DNA from: Xenorhabdus anantnagensis | Lineage (GTDB): Bacteria; Pseudomonadota; Gammaproteobacteria; Enterobacterales; Enterobacteriaceae | Length of the DNA: 55,196 nt | Direction: 5' to 3' | Assembly (NCBI RefSeq): GCF_028598555.1 | Contig: NZ_JAQRFN010000023.1 | Coordinates: 1-55,196 of the forward strand | Part shown: in pieces, positions 45,539 through 55,196 of the stretch | Layout of the letters: every line of letters starts with the position of its first letter | Numbering within the stretch: position 1 is the stretch's first letter | The notes under the pieces: generated by a model | Database searches by the model: none | The model's input: only the letters and a program-made list of their open reading frames with translations | Told to the model about the DNA's origin: nothing | Translations under genes and position numbers: made by a program

Positions 45539-47746
45539 TTATTGTTTTTGCTCCTCTAGACCCCGGTTTTTCAGCATATGTTTAATGCTCGGTGGTTTAC
45601 CACGCCAGTCGATATACAGTTTTTCCAAGTCTTCGCTATTACCACGTGACAACACCTTGTCGCGGAAACGTTGACCATTCTCTGCCGTCAGACCTCCGTG
45701 TTCGGTAAACCAGGCAAAAGCATCATCTGCCAGCATTTCTGTCCACAGATAAGCATAATAACCGGAAGCATAACCGCCGCCCCAGATATGTTTGAAGTAA
45801 CTGGAACGATAGCGTGGCGGCACGTAGCTGAGATAGATGTTGTCTTGTTGCAGAGATTCGGCTTCGAATTTATCCACGTCCTGCTGTGGCTGAGCTGCGG
45901 TCAGCATATGCCAGTGCATATCCAACAACGCGGCTGACAGTAACTCGGTCATACTATAACCTTTGTTGAATTTTTCAGCCTTATTGATCTTATCCACTAA
46001 TGCTTGGGGCATTGCCTGACCGGTCTGGTAATGCTTGGCATAATGGGCAAATACCTTTGGATCAAGCGCCCAATACTCATTAAATTGTGATGGAAACTCC
46101 ACAAAATCACGGGCGGTATTGGTGCCGGACAGACTCGGATATTCCTGAGTAGCAAACATTCCATGCAGGGCATGTCCAAACTCATGAAACATTGTTATCA
46201 CGTCATCATACGACAATAGCGCTGGTTGACCCGGTGCTGGTTTAGTAAAGTTGGCGACGTTGTAAATCACTGGTTTGGTTCCGAGGAGTTTTGACTGATC
46301 GACAAAATTACTCATCCAGGCTCCACCATTTTTGTTATCGCGCTTAAAGTAGTCGGTATAAAACAATGCCAGCGGCTTCCCATCTTTATCGAAAACTTCA
46401 TACACACGGACATCGGGTTGATAAACCGGAAGATCTTTGCGCTCTTTAAAGGTAAGGCCATACAGCAGATTGGCGGCATAGAACACGCCATTGTTCAGAA
46501 TGTTATTCAGCTCGAAATACGGTTTAATCTGTGATTCATCTAAATCATATTTTGCTTTGCGTACTTGCTCGGCATAAAAGGGCCAGTCCCAGACTTCCAG
46601 CTTAAAGCCCACTTTTTGCTGGTCAATCACTGCCTGAATATCTTTGGCTTCGCGTTCAGCGCGTGCAGTTGCTGCGGGTACAATATCCTGCAAAAATTTT
46701 AACGCGGCTTCAGGCGTTTTTGCCATCTGACTTTGTAGCTTCCACGCTGCATAATTCGGGAAGCCCGGCAGCTTTGCCTGCTCAGCACGGATCTTCGCTA
46801 ATCGGGCCAGAATTTGACGTGTGTCATTATCGCCACCTTTTTCGGCCCGGTTCCACGATGCCTCAAAAAACGCTTTACGTGTGTCACGATCTTTCAGGTT
46901 TTGCAGACTCGGCTGCTGGGTGGTGTTTTGCAATACTAACAGCCATTGTTTGCCCAGCTTGCGTTCACCAGCGGCCTGTGCAGCCGCAGCAATTTCACCA
47001 TCGGACAGTCCATTCAAACTGGCTCTATCTTTAATTGCCAGCGCGCCATTTTTGGTTGCCGCCAGCAGTTTGTTGGTAAATTGGGTACTGAGTGTTGCTG
47101 CTTCCTGATTCAACGCCTTTAGTTTTACTTTATCCGCATTAGACAAGTTGGCTCCCGATAACTCGAAGTCTTGATAAATCACTTCTACCAATCTGCGTGA
47201 TTCAGGAGTCAGTTTTAACGTCTCGCGCTGCTGATAAATGGTTTTGATACGGTTGAACAGTTTACTGTTCAGCATAATCTCATCATTCATCGCTGCCAGT
47301 TCTGGTGAGATTTCCTCATCCAATTTTTGCAGCCTGTCAGTGGAGTTGGCCGACGTAATTGCCCCAAATACGTTGATCACCCGTATCAACATTGCGCCCG
47401 ATTTCTCCAGCGCGACAAATGTATTTTCAAAATCAGGTGCGGCGGGATTATTGGCAATCTTCTCTACTTCCTCCAGTTTCTGTTTAATACCAGCAGCAAT
47501 CGCAGGCGCATAGTCCGTTTCTTTTATCTTATTGAACGGAGGGGCTTGGAATGGCAGTACACTTGGGGAAAAGAAAGGATTTTGGTTCCTCTTGTATTGC
47601 TGTTGATTAGCTTCATCGGTCACACTCAGCTCCTTTGCCTGATCACTTGATACATCCGTGTGGCCAGATCCCGGTTTATTTTCCTCGGCCTGCGCCTGAG
47701 TGCTTAGTGCCAAGCCAATAGCCAGTACTAAAGTGGATAAACGCAT
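45539..47746 (-). CDS. dcp: Peptidyl-dipeptidase Dcp (M3), with signal peptide
   Basis: Dcp removes C-terminal dipeptides from peptides and is a zinc metallopeptidase of family M3. From ATG 47746 (AGGAG 10 bases before it) the protein has 735 aa and begins with a clear signal peptide (MRLSTLVLAIGLALSTQAQA), so it should be periplasmic. A hydrophilic linker (about residues 21-55) precedes the catalytic region, which starts PFFSPSVLPFQAPPF. The zinc site is HEFGH (521-525), with the third ligand in the following RDFVEFPSQ region. E. coli Dcp has 681 aa, so the N-terminal extension is an addition. The gene is not at this place in E. coli. Confidence 0.92.
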   Translation of the reverse strand: MRLSTLVLAIGLALSTQAQAEENKPGSGHTDVSSDQAKELSVTDEANQQQYKRNQNPFFSPSVLPFQAPPFNKIKETDYAPAIAAGIKQKLEEVEKIANNPAAPDFENTFVALEKSGAMLIRVINVFGAITSANSTDRLQKLDEEISPELAAMNDEIMLNSKLFNRIKTIYQQRETLKLTPESRRLVEVIYQDFELSGANLSNADKVKLKALNQEAATLSTQFTNKLLAATKNGALAIKDRASLNGLSDGEIAAAAQAAGERKLGKQWLLVLQNTTQQPSLQNLKDRDTRKAFFEASWNRAEKGGDNDTRQILARLAKIRAEQAKLPGFPNYAAWKLQSQMAKTPEAALKFLQDIVPAATARAEREAKDIQAVIDQQKVGFKLEVWDWPFYAEQVRKAKYDLDESQIKPYFELNNILNNGVFYAANLLYGLTFKERKDLPVYQPDVRVYEVFDKDGKPLALFYTDYFKRDNKNGGAWMSNFVDQSKLLGTKPVIYNVANFTKPAPGQPALLSYDDVITMFHEFGHALHGMFATQEYPSLSGTNTARDFVEFPSQFNEYWALDPKVFAHYAKHYQTGQAMPQALVDKINKAEKFNKGYSMTELLSAALLDMHWHMLTAAQPQQDVDKFEAESLQQDNIYLSYVPPRYRSSYFKHIWGGGYASGYYAYLWTEMLADDAFAWFTEHGGLTAENGQRFRDKVLSRGNSEDLEKLYIDWRGKPPSIKHMLKNRGLEEQKQ

Positions 47747-48057
47747 CAGTCGAAACTCCTCCAGATTATTTATCAATGAAAATGATTTCATAAACGTTTT
47801 GATACAACCAATTAACTAACGTGAATCAATTTATCTTAACGATTAACTAAAGAGCATGAATAATGAAGGGTTATGGCAACGTGAGAAACGACACCACCTT
47901 TACATAACTCTTTGTGTAACACTTAAGTAACATGGATGTAACATAATGGGGGCGGTGAGTGGGTGTGCATAGTCCTTGTTCCGGGTTTTGTGACTGTGCA
48001 CATAAATTTTTTTCATCTGGCGTCGTTCATTATTGGGGATTGGTGCTTGAGTGTTAT

Positions 48058-48086
48058 TTGTCAGTGGTCGGGACGGAAGTTAGGAT
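48058..48086 (+). promoter_or_regulatory. Candidate hemE promoter
   Basis: TTGTCA (48058-48063) and TAGGAT (48081-48086) are 17 bases apart, 52 bases before hemE. The rest of the dcp-hemE spacer (47747-48138) shows no gene. Confidence 0.4.
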
Positions 48087-48138
48087 TCCGACGTGTTATC
48101 ATGCGTGCGATTTTTGTCAATAATCAAGGGAGCTTGCC

Positions 48139-49203
48139 ATGAATGAGTTGAAAAACGACCGCTATCTGCGAGCGTTATTACGTCAGCCTGTTGATATTAC
48201 ACCTGTATGGATGATGCGTCAGGCAGGACGCTATTTACCTGAATATAAAGCCACGCGTCAGGAGGCGGGGGATTTCATCTCGTTATGCAAAAACACTGAA
48301 TTGGCTTGTGAAGTCACTCTTCAGCCCTTGCGTCGTTTTCCTCTGGATGCGGCTATCCTGTTTTCTGATATTTTGACTATTCCCGATGCCATGGGGCTGG
48401 GGCTTTATTTCGAAGCGGGTGAAGGGCCACGTTTTCATTCTCCGATCCAAAGTCATGCTGATGTCGAAAAATTACCTGTACCTGATCCAGAACTGGAACT
48501 GGGCTATGTGATGGATGCAGTACGTGCTATTCGCAAGGCATTGGCGGGGCAAGTTCCTCTGATTGGTTTTTCTGGCAGCCCGTGGACATTGGCAACTTAT
48601 ATGGTTGAGGGTGGAAGCAGCAAGGCTTTCACCAAAATTAAATCCATGATGTATGCGGAACCTGCTACGTTGCATATGCTACTGGATAAATTGGCAAACA
48701 GCGTTATTCTATATCTGAATGCGCAAATAAAAGCGGGCGCTCAATCTGTCATGATTTTCGATACTTGGGGAGGCGTTTTGTCTCAGCGCGATTATCTGGA
48801 ATTCTCCCTGCAATATATGCATAAAATTGTTGATAGGTTGATCCGCGAACATGAAGGACGTCGTGTGCCGGTCACCCTGTTTACAAAAGGGGGAGGGCAA
48901 TGGCTTGAAGCAATGGCAGCAACTGGTTGTGATGCCCTTGGTTTGGATTGGACGACGAATATTGCTGATGCACGTCGGCGCGTTGGCGATAAGGTCGCTT
49001 TGCAGGGCAATATGGACCCCTCCATGCTATATGCTCAGCCAGCACGAATTGAAAAAGAAGTTTCGACAATTTTACACGATTTTGGTGTGGGCAACGGGCA
49101 TGTTTTCAATTTGGGGCATGGCATTCATCAGGATGTTCCACCAGAGCACGCAGGTGCATTTGTCGAAGCAGTACACAGACTTTCAGTAAAATACCATCAA
49201 TGA
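48139..49203 (+). CDS. hemE: Uroporphyrinogen decarboxylase
   Basis: HemE converts uroporphyrinogen III to coproporphyrinogen III in heme synthesis, in the cytosol. The 354 aa match the family length. Signatures: [15 protein letters not shown] (substrate-binding Arg, about residues 22-36), [15 protein letters not shown] with the catalytic Asp, [17 protein letters not shown], and [20 protein letters not shown] with the late His. AGGGAG precedes ATG. nfi begins 4 bases after the stop. Confidence 0.98.
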   Translation: MNELKNDRYLRALLRQPVDITPVWMMRQAGRYLPEYKATRQEAGDFISLCKNTELACEVTLQPLRRFPLDAAILFSDILTIPDAMGLGLYFEAGEGPRFHSPIQSHADVEKLPVPDPELELGYVMDAVRAIRKALAGQVPLIGFSGSPWTLATYMVEGGSSKAFTKIKSMMYAEPATLHMLLDKLANSVILYLNAQIKAGAQSVMIFDTWGGVLSQRDYLEFSLQYMHKIVDRLIREHEGRRVPVTLFTKGGGQWLEAMAATGCDALGLDWTTNIADARRRVGDKVALQGNMDPSMLYAQPARIEKEVSTILHDFGVGNGHVFNLGHGIHQDVPPEHAGAFVEAVHRLSVKYHQ

Positions 49204-49207
49204 TTCT

Positions 49208-49897
49208 ATGATTAAAACAAAAGCATTGCGTCAGGAACAGATAGAAAAATCACGGCTGGTTATCCGCCATGATGCTTTTTCTGCATCTTTTACGCCAGAT
49301 TTTACGCCAAAGTTCATTGCGGGTGCTGATGTTGGGTTTGAAGAGAGCGGTACGGTGACTCGTGCCGCAATTGCGGTGTTGCAGTATCCTTCACTTGAAT
49401 TGGTCGAATACCAAATTGCCAGAATTGATACGGTTCTTCCCTATATCCCCGGTTTACTCTCATTTCGTGAATATCCCGCACTGATGGCTGCATGGCAAAA
49501 ATTAAGCTTGCGGCCTGATTTGGTGATGGTGGATGGTCAGGGCATTGCCCATCCTCGGCGTTTTGGTGTTGCTAGCCATTTTGGAGTATTAGCGGATATT
49601 CCAACAATTGGAGTGGCAAAAAGCCGTTTGTGTGGTGAGCATGCACGGGTAGGCGAGATTCAGGGAAGTCGTCAGCCGCTGATGGATCATGGTGAACAGA
49701 TCGGTGTCGTACTGAGAAGCAAAAAAAGATGTAATCCACTTTATATTTCCCTCGGTCATAAGGTCAGTATTGACAGTGCGGTATTTTGGGTTGAGCAATG
49801 TATAAGGGGATATAAGCTGCCTGAACCAATCCGTTGGGCGGATGGGATTGCCTCAAATAGGCCATTTTTTAAGCAAACAATGCAGAAAAATCTATAA
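49208..49897 (+). CDS. nfi: Endonuclease V
   Basis: Nfi nicks DNA 3' of deoxyinosine and other deaminated bases. The 229 aa (E. coli 223) show [11 protein letters not shown] (catalytic Asp), [18 protein letters not shown] (PYIP wedge and Glu), [20 protein letters not shown] (Asp), and [10 protein letters not shown] 12-bp duplication at 49289-49312 gives TPDFTPKF and explains part of the extra length. It is cotranscribed with hemE. Confidence 0.96.
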   Translation: MIKTKALRQEQIEKSRLVIRHDAFSASFTPDFTPKFIAGADVGFEESGTVTRAAIAVLQYPSLELVEYQIARIDTVLPYIPGLLSFREYPALMAAWQKLSLRPDLVMVDGQGIAHPRRFGVASHFGVLADIPTIGVAKSRLCGEHARVGEIQGSRQPLMDHGEQIGVVLRSKKRCNPLYISLGHKVSIDSAVFWVEQCIRGYKLPEPIRWADGIASNRPFFKQTMQKNL

Positions 49898-49973
49898 TTT
49901 TGGTGTAAAAGTGTGGATATTCTTGATTTTCAGGTAAACTTCGACGCAAATTAGGCATTATGAGTAACGACCA

Positions 49974-50564
49974 ATGTTAAGAAACCCGATCCACCTAAGG
50001 TTGGAGAAACTCGAAAGTTGGCAACATTTGACTTTTATGGCTAGTCTATGTGAGCGAATGTACCCGAATTATCAGGTGTTTTGTCGCCAAAGCGAGTTTG
50101 TAGATCCTGCTCAATATCGACGCATTTTGGATCTTGTGTGGGAAGTATTGGTCGTTAAAGATGTAAAAGTAAATTTTGATAATCAGCTGGAAAAATTGGA
50201 AGCCATTATCCCATCATCAGAAGATTATGATATTTATGGTGTGTACCCAGCGATTGATGCGTGTATTGCATTGGGTGAAGTAATTCATTCTCGTCTGAGT
50301 GGCTCGACGTTAGAGCATACAATCGCTGTCAGTGAAATATCTATCCGTACTGTTGCTATGCTGGAAATGACGCAGGCTGGTAGAGAAATGACTGAGGATG
50401 AGTTGAAAATATTACCTGCCATTGAGGAAGAGTGGGATATTCAATGGGAGATTTACCGTTTATTGGCAAATTGCGAAGAACGGGATATTGAATTAATTAA
50501 AGGATTAAAGGCTGATCTCCGTGAGGCGGGGATTAGTAATATCGGCATAAATTTGGAGCAATAA
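49974..50564 (+). CDS. yjaG: DUF416 family protein YjaG
   Basis: The 196-aa protein has the E. coli YjaG length and place (between nfi and hupA). It is a largely helical acidic cytoplasmic protein with the family start MLRNPIHLRLEKLESWQHLT and the stretch SEDYDIYGVYPAIDACIALG. Its function is unknown. Confidence 0.9.
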   Translation: MLRNPIHLRLEKLESWQHLTFMASLCERMYPNYQVFCRQSEFVDPAQYRRILDLVWEVLVVKDVKVNFDNQLEKLEAIIPSSEDYDIYGVYPAIDACIALGEVIHSRLSGSTLEHTIAVSEISIRTVAMLEMTQAGREMTEDELKILPAIEEEWDIQWEIYRLLANCEERDIELIKGLKADLREAGISNIGINLEQ

Positions 50565-50749
50565 CTCATAAAACGTGACTTAATGCTTGATTTGCCGCAT
50601 TTAAAGGCTTCACTTTTGCCCTCACTCTGTTCTACATTGGGGGGCGAAAAGAAGTGGCTATCGGTGCGTGTATGCAGGGGTGCTGTCAAATCGGCATATC
50701 CGTCGCACTCGATGCTTTGCAAACGATAAACACACTGTAAGGATAATCT

Positions 50750-51022
50750 ATGAATAAGACTGAATTAGTTGATGCAATTGCAGCAGGCGCAGATCTGAAT
50801 AAAACTCAGGCTAAAGCTGCCCTGGAATCAACGTTAAATGCAATCACTGAATCACTGAAAAATGGTGATGCTGTGCAATTGGTAGGCTTTGGTACTTTCA
50901 AAGTTAATCACCGTGCAGAGCGCACAGGTCGTAACCCACAGACTGGTAAAGAAATCAAAATTGCAGCAGCAAACGTACCTGCTTTCTCCGCTGGTAAGGC
51001 ACTGAAAGACGCAGTTAAGTAA
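50750..51022 (+). CDS. hupA: DNA-binding protein HU-alpha
   Basis: HU is the abundant histone-like DNA-bending protein. The 90 aa start [20 protein letters not shown] and contain the HU signature [20 protein letters not shown] with the DNA-intercalating Pro in the beta arm. The ribosome-binding site TAAGGAT precedes ATG. It is HU-alpha by position next to yjaG. Confidence 0.97.
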   Translation: MNKTELVDAIAAGADLNKTQAKAALESTLNAITESLKNGDAVQLVGFGTFKVNHRAERTGRNPQTGKEIKIAAANVPAFSAGKALKDAVK

Positions 51023-51027
51023 TCGTA

Positions 51028-51801
51028 TTGCTAAAAAAAATCAGAGGGGGGAATAAACCCCTTTTGTTGATTCTACAGGGGCTGTTAGCATTAGGGGTCA
51101 TCTCTTTGCTCAGCGCCTGCTCGATTCAACCAAAAACACCTCTTTTCAGCGCCACTGCTTCTGTAATTGACAGCGGAGGCGTTGTTCGCTTATGGCGTTT
51201 GAATGATCAAAATGGTAAGCCTCAGGTTATTATGAGTGTTTACAGTCCTTACCATAATAGCCCTTACCATAATAGCCCTTACCATAATAAAGATATCCGC
51301 AATCAAAATATCCATATTGAAGATACTTATAGTAGAAACACTATGGTAACTTTCTACGAATATCGTCATGGTAGCTTGTGGCAAATCCGCCGTAGTGTGC
51401 TTGATAACCCTCCAATCGCAGAGACATTACGTATCGATCAAGATAACTCTGTCATTTTTAAGCTGCGTCAACTGCAAAAACGTAATGAACCGTTATCCGA
51501 TGATGATATGGCTCGTCTGAAATCTGATGCTAAGCAGATAGAGAAAATTAGTGGCGCTTTAATTGTAGATAAGGTTGAGTTATTACAAGGGCACTGGCTG
51601 AATGGAAGAGTGACTACCTGCTCAGGAAAACAATTGTTCATTGAATTTGAGCCTCATGATCAGAAGTGGCTCGAAGAAAGGAGTAGTAACAGCGCCACTT
51701 TGCTGACTATTGCATGGCTGGATTCGCCTAAAGGAAAACAGTTATTGTTGGTCGCCAATGATGATTTTTGTCGTTGGGAGCCGACGAAAGATAAGCTGTA
51801 A
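51028..51801 (+). CDS. yjaH: DUF1481 lipoprotein (YjaH-like)
   Basis: The frame starts with TTG 51028, 5 bases after hupA. No ATG is available before the hydrophobic N-terminus. Residues about 10-31 form a lipoprotein signal ending in the lipobox LLSAC-S. The function is unknown; the place matches E. coli yjaH. Residues about 72-89 contain SPYHN three times (15-bp units at 51247-51291), which makes the 257-aa product longer than I expect for the family. The start codon is uncertain. TTG 51064/51067 would still leave a lipobox. Confidence 0.82.
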   Translation: MLKKIRGGNKPLLLILQGLLALGVISLLSACSIQPKTPLFSATASVIDSGGVVRLWRLNDQNGKPQVIMSVYSPYHNSPYHNSPYHNKDIRNQNIHIEDTYSRNTMVTFYEYRHGSLWQIRRSVLDNPPIAETLRIDQDNSVIFKLRQLQKRNEPLSDDDMARLKSDAKQIEKISGALIVDKVELLQGHWLNGRVTTCSGKQLFIEFEPHDQKWLEERSSNSATLLTIAWLDSPKGKQLLLVANDDFCRWEPTKDKL

Positions 51802-51822
51802 TTCTATAAACTTCCGTCGGCT
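51779..51822. terminator. Stem-loop between yjaH and purD
   Basis: AGCCGACG (51779-51786) pairs with CGTCGGCT (51815-51822), with AAG/CTT inside. It spans the yjaH stop and separates the convergent purD. T-richness is moderate on the plus side. Confidence 0.5.
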
Positions 51823-51843
51823 TGGGCTGATCTATTTTTGGAG

Positions 51844-53142
51844 CTATTTCAAACGAGCAATTGCCCGGTAGCCAATATCTTTACGATAAAAACAGCCTTC
51901 CCAGCTAATTTGTCCAGCTCTCAGATAAGCTTTTTTCTGGGCGTCTGCAATATCACAACCTAAAGCAGTAACACATAAAACACGCCCGCCTGCGGTGATA
52001 ACATTTCCGTCCTTAAAAGCCGTTCCGGCATGAAAGACCTTTTCATTTATATCTGATTCACTGATATCTGATTTTTGTACCAATCCACTAATGACATCAC
52101 CTTTGGAATAACTGGCCGGATAACCTCCCGCTGCCAGTACTATCCCTATGGCAGGGCGTTCGTCCCATGCAGATGTTTTTTCATCTAACAGGCCTTTGGC
52201 TCCAGCAAGGCACAATTCGACCAAATCAGAGCGTAGACGCATCATGATAGGTTGAGTTTCAGGATCACCAAATCGACAGTTAAATTCGATCACTTTCGGT
52301 TCACCCTGTTTATCAATCATCAATCCCGCATAAAGAAAACCAACATAGGTATGGCCTTCGGCTGCCATTCCTTCCACAGTAGGGTAAATGATTTTTTCCA
52401 TCACACGCTGGTGGATTTCATCCGTTATTACCGGCGCTGGCGAATAAGCTCCCATTCCTCCAGTATTCGGCCCTGTATCAGCGTCACCCACGCGCTTGTG
52501 ATCTTGACTGGTTGCCATGGGAACTATGTTTTTGCCATCCACCATGACAATAAAACTGGCTTCTTCCCCATCCAGAAATTCTTCAATGACAATACGGTGC
52601 CCTGCATCACCAAACGCATTACCAGCCAGCATATCTTTGACGGCGCTTTGTGCCTCTTCCATGGTTGTGGCAACCACTACGCCTTTACCCGCCGCGAGGC
52701 CATCGGCTTTAATGACGATTGGTGTGCCCATTTTTTCCAAATAAGCCAGTGCGGGGTCAATTTCTGTGAAATTTTGGTAGGCTGCCGTGGGTATATGATG
52801 GCGAGCAAGGAAATCCTTGGTAAAAGCTTTGGAACCTTCCAATTGGGCAGCCGCCTTGGTCGGACCGAAAATAGTCAACCCTGCTTGCTTGAAAGTATCA
52901 ACCACACCGATAACCAGTGGAGCTTCAGGCCCTACAATAGTCAGGCCAATCTCATGGTCTTGGGCAAATGCCAGCAATCCTTCAATATCTGTCGCGGCAA
53001 TGTCTACATTTTCTAAATTTGCTTCCAACGCGGTGCCCGCATTACCCGGTGCGACATAAACTTTGTTTGCCAGAGGTGACTGTGCCGCTTTCCAGGCTAA
53101 TGCATGTTCTCTTCCGCCATTGCCAATAATCAATATGTTCAT
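51844..53142 (-). CDS. purD: Phosphoribosylamine-glycine ligase (GAR synthetase)
   Basis: PurD carries out the second step of purine synthesis: phosphoribosylamine plus glycine and ATP to GAR. It is an ATP-grasp enzyme of 432 aa (E. coli 429). Seen: the N-terminal MNILIIGNGGREHALAWKAA, VGPEAPLVIGVVDTF, the ATP-grasp stretch VIKADGLAAGKGVVVA, and VIEFNCRFGDPETQ with metal ligands. A 15-bp duplication (52050-52079) gives SDISESDIN near residue 360. It is the second gene of purHD. Confidence 0.98.
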   Translation of the reverse strand: MNILIIGNGGREHALAWKAAQSPLANKVYVAPGNAGTALEANLENVDIAATDIEGLLAFAQDHEIGLTIVGPEAPLVIGVVDTFKQAGLTIFGPTKAAAQLEGSKAFTKDFLARHHIPTAAYQNFTEIDPALAYLEKMGTPIVIKADGLAAGKGVVVATTMEEAQSAVKDMLAGNAFGDAGHRIVIEEFLDGEEASFIVMVDGKNIVPMATSQDHKRVGDADTGPNTGGMGAYSPAPVITDEIHQRVMEKIIYPTVEGMAAEGHTYVGFLYAGLMIDKQGEPKVIEFNCRFGDPETQPIMMRLRSDLVELCLAGAKGLLDEKTSAWDERPAIGIVLAAGGYPASYSKGDVISGLVQKSDISESDINEKVFHAGTAFKDGNVITAGGRVLCVTALGCDIADAQKKAYLRAGQISWEGCFYRKDIGYRAIARLK

Positions 53143-53173
53143 CTGAGACTCCTATATAATAAGGCAGAGGTTG

Positions 53174-54763
53174 TTAATGGCGAAAATGACGCATGCCAGT
53201 GAAAATCATGGCAATACCGTGTTCATCGGCGGCGGCAATCACTTCATCATCACGAATGGAACCACCTGGCTGGATAATACAGCTCACTCCTACAGTAGCT
53301 GCGGCATCAATACCATCCCTGAATGGGAAAAATGCATCTGAAGCCATGGCACATCCCTGAACTTCCAAACCTTCATCTGCTGCTTTAATACCAGCGATTT
53401 TGGCAGAGTAAACACGACTCATTTGCCCAGCTCCAATGCCAACGGTCATATTATCCTTGGCATAAACAATAGCATTGGATTTAACGAATTTAGCGACTTT
53501 CCAGCAGAACAGGGCGTCTTGCATCTCTTGTTCCGTTGGCTGGCGTTTGGATACAACAACCAGATCATTTTCTGTCACCATGCCCAAATCACGATCTTGT
53601 ACCAGCAAACCACCATTGACCCGTTTGAAATCTAAGTTGGCAACAGGAGAGTTCCATTCACCGCATGCCAAAACGCGGACATTTTGTTTGGTTGCCAGAA
53701 TTGGCAGAGCTGCTTCATTAATAGAAGGAGCTATGATGACTTCAACAAACTGACGCTCAATGATGCTCTGGGCAGTATTGGCATCTAGTTCACGGTTAAA
53801 CGCAATGATGCCTCCGAATGCGGAAGTAGGATCGGTCTTAAAGGCGCGGTCATAGGCGGTATGAATGTCAGTATCAATGGCAACACCACAAGGATTGGCG
53901 TGTTTGACAATAACGCAGGCAGGTTCAAAGAAGGTTTTGACACATTCCAGTGCTGCATCAGTATCTGCGATATTGTTATAAGAGAGTGCCTTGCCTTGCA
54001 ACTGGGTTGCTGTAGCAATTGAAGCCTCCGCGATTTGTTCTTCTATATAGAAGGCTGCGCCTTGGTGGCTGTTTTCACCATAACGCATATCTTGCTTTTT
54101 AATGAAATTCAGATTTAGCGTGCGAGGGAAGCGCCCAGATGGTTGATCAATTTCGCCATAATATGGCGGAACCAGTTTGCCAAAGTAGTTGGCAATCATG
54201 CTGTCATATGCGGCGGTATGCTCGAATGCTTTAATGGCTAAATTAAAACGAGTGGATTGTGTTAGTGAATTTTGGTTGTTATCCATCTCCTCAATAATTT
54301 TGGCGTAATCTTGGCTATTAACAACAATCGACACATCTTTGTGATTTTTGGCAGCGGAGCGAACCATTGTCGGGCCGCCGATATCAATATTCTCTACGGC
54401 ATCTTCCAGAGAGCAATCTGGTTTTGCCACAGTTTGAGCAAAGGGATAAAGGTTAACAACTACCATATCAATCTGCGAAATTTGATGTTGTGCCATCACT
54501 TCATCATCCTGCCCACGCCGACCCAAAATGCCGCCATGAACTTTGGGATGCAATGTTTTAACGCGCCCATCCATCATTTCGGGGAAACCTGTGTAGTCAG
54601 AAACTTCAGTGACATTCAATCCTGCTTCGGCCAACAGACGAGCAGTACCACCCGTTGAAAGCAGTTCGATACCGCGACTGGATAAGGCTTTGGCGAATTC
54701 AATAACCCCCGCTTTGTCAGAAACGCTTAGCAGGGCACGACGGATTGGACGAAGCTGTTGCAT
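53174..54763 (-). CDS. purH: AICAR transformylase / IMP cyclohydrolase
   Basis: PurH makes the last two steps to IMP. The 529 aa match E. coli exactly from ATG 54763 ([20 protein letters not shown]), with AAGGA before it. The N-terminal cyclohydrolase domain has STGGTARLL and [17 protein letters not shown]. The C-terminal transformylase has the catalytic Lys-His in [25 protein letters not shown], and [14 protein letters not shown]. purD follows after 31 bases. Confidence 0.98.
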   Translation of the reverse strand: MQQLRPIRRALLSVSDKAGVIEFAKALSSRGIELLSTGGTARLLAEAGLNVTEVSDYTGFPEMMDGRVKTLHPKVHGGILGRRGQDDEVMAQHQISQIDMVVVNLYPFAQTVAKPDCSLEDAVENIDIGGPTMVRSAAKNHKDVSIVVNSQDYAKIIEEMDNNQNSLTQSTRFNLAIKAFEHTAAYDSMIANYFGKLVPPYYGEIDQPSGRFPRTLNLNFIKKQDMRYGENSHQGAAFYIEEQIAEASIATATQLQGKALSYNNIADTDAALECVKTFFEPACVIVKHANPCGVAIDTDIHTAYDRAFKTDPTSAFGGIIAFNRELDANTAQSIIERQFVEVIIAPSINEAALPILATKQNVRVLACGEWNSPVANLDFKRVNGGLLVQDRDLGMVTENDLVVVSKRQPTEQEMQDALFCWKVAKFVKSNAIVYAKDNMTVGIGAGQMSRVYSAKIAGIKAADEGLEVQGCAMASDAFFPFRDGIDAAATVGVSCIIQPGGSIRDDEVIAAADEHGIAMIFTGMRHFRH

Positions 54764-54902
54764 TGGTGTGATCCTTCGAATTTCATAAAACAAGAATGTG
54801 TTATTGGGGAAAATCCACTGATTTATAGAAAAAATGGTTTCTGCAATAACATTTCAAAACAATCTGAAAAAAATACTTGGTGATTTTTCCTTCGAGATTG
54901 TA

Positions 54903-54918
54903 ACGAAAACGTTTGCGT
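54903..54918. promoter_or_regulatory. PurR operator of purHD
   Basis: ACGAAAACGTTTGCGT matches the PurR consensus ACGCAAACGTTTNCNT at all but one defined position. It lies 140 bases upstream of purH. It predicts repression of purHD by PurR with hypoxanthine or guanine. Confidence 0.9.
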
Positions 54919-55034
54919 GATGCTCGATAAATTTCATCAAAATATTGCTCTGTGGATAATTATGTATATAACTTGGTATAAATAGGGGTTTTGCTGTGTA
55001 ATTAATCAAACGATAATTTTTTTCAAAAAAACTA

Positions 55035-55070
55035 TTGCCACATCCGTAAAACTCCCTATAATGCGCCACC
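55035..55070 (+). promoter_or_regulatory. rRNA operon promoter P1
   Basis: TTGCCA (55035-55040) and TATAAT (55057-55062) with 16-base spacing are followed by GCGCCACCACTGA, the typical rrn P1 discriminator and start region. An A/T-rich UP-element-like tract (about 55010-55034) lies upstream. Confidence 0.92.
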
Positions 55071-55133
55071 ACTGACCGACGCTGAGCTGAGACACGCCGC
55101 GGCGGGCAGCGAAGAAAAAGCGAAAATAAGCGC

Positions 55134-55161
55134 TTGACTTCGGAGGCGAAACGCGTAAGAT
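55134..55161 (+). promoter_or_regulatory. rRNA operon promoter P2
   Basis: TTGACT (55134-55139) and TAAGAT (55156-55161) are 16 bases apart, 99 bases after P1, with a GC-rich start region. The 16S gene itself lies beyond the right edge. By position this is the rrnE equivalent. Confidence 0.85.
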
Positions 55162-55196
55162 ACGCAGCCTCGCAACCCGGAAGGACTTCCCGGTTG

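Noticed and set aside
52252-53016. 254-aa plus-strand frame opposite purD
   Set aside because: It is antisense to a conserved enzyme over its whole length and has no recognisable domains.
55177-55193. Short GC palindrome after rrn P2 as a terminator
   Set aside because: It has no T tract and lies in the leader of an rRNA operon. A leader antitermination or processing element is more likely, but too little sequence is left in the window to say.

Overview
The window is a 55 kb chromosomal segment of an enterobacterium, most likely Morganellaceae and probably Xenorhabdus (Photorhabdus is the alternative). The housekeeping proteins follow E. coli closely in sequence and length. The base composition is moderate and AT-rich between genes. 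A palindromic repeat ending in a conserved GACGAAGGGTATA-type tail resembles repeats I associate with insect-pathogenic Morganellaceae. The genus call is inference.

Layout. (1) 1-13.5 kb: the end of tufB, then secE-nusG, rplK-rplA, rplJ-rplL and rpoB-rpoC. This part carries a strong rplK promoter, an L10-type leader and an rplL-rpoB attenuator. (2) 13.5-29.7 kb: a small membrane protein gene, then a complete maltose/maltodextrin regulon in one block: malM-lamB-malK facing left, malE-malF-malG facing right, malP-malQ facing left, and the activator malT facing right. In E. coli these genes lie in two distant loci. MalT-box-like and CRP-site-like sequences sit in both divergent control regions. 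(3) 30-35 kb: an accessory cassette with a class-III aminotransferase, a zinc alcohol dehydrogenase and a HAD phosphatase, followed by an MFS transporter and a DUF1349 protein. Its function is not known to me. The gene logic (oxidise, aminate, dephosphorylate, export) suggests an amino-sugar or amino-polyol product. (4) 35-41.2 kb: the thiamin operon thiC-thiE-thiF-thiS-thiG-thiH facing left, headed by a TPP riboswitch. (5) 41.2-44.5 kb: an AT-rich accessory insert with an ABC-2 type exporter (one ATPase, two permeases), flanked by a probable amidohydrolase remnant and a degenerate IS1-type transposase remnant. It occupies the place where E. coli has rsd. (6) 44.5-55.2 kb: nudC, a secreted-type dcp peptidase gene, hemE, nfi, yjaG, hupA, a yjaH-like lipoprotein gene, then purH-purD facing left with a PurR operator, and finally the P1/P2 promoters of an rRNA operon that runs off the window.

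Apart from the accessory blocks at 13.5-35 and 41.2-44.5 kb, and an inserted dcp, the order is that of the E. coli rpoBC-thi-hemE-hupA-purHD-rrnE region.

The most striking unexplained structure is a population of short tandem repeats (units 12-18 bp, 2-10 copies) spread over at least sixteen places. In coding sequence the units are multiples of three, so they lengthen protein termini (ThiE, ThiC, MalP, YjaH). In spacers they also have lengths of 14, 16 and 17 bp. The largest is ten consecutive 17-bp units just upstream of the aminotransferase gene, and a second 17-bp array lies inside the same cassette.
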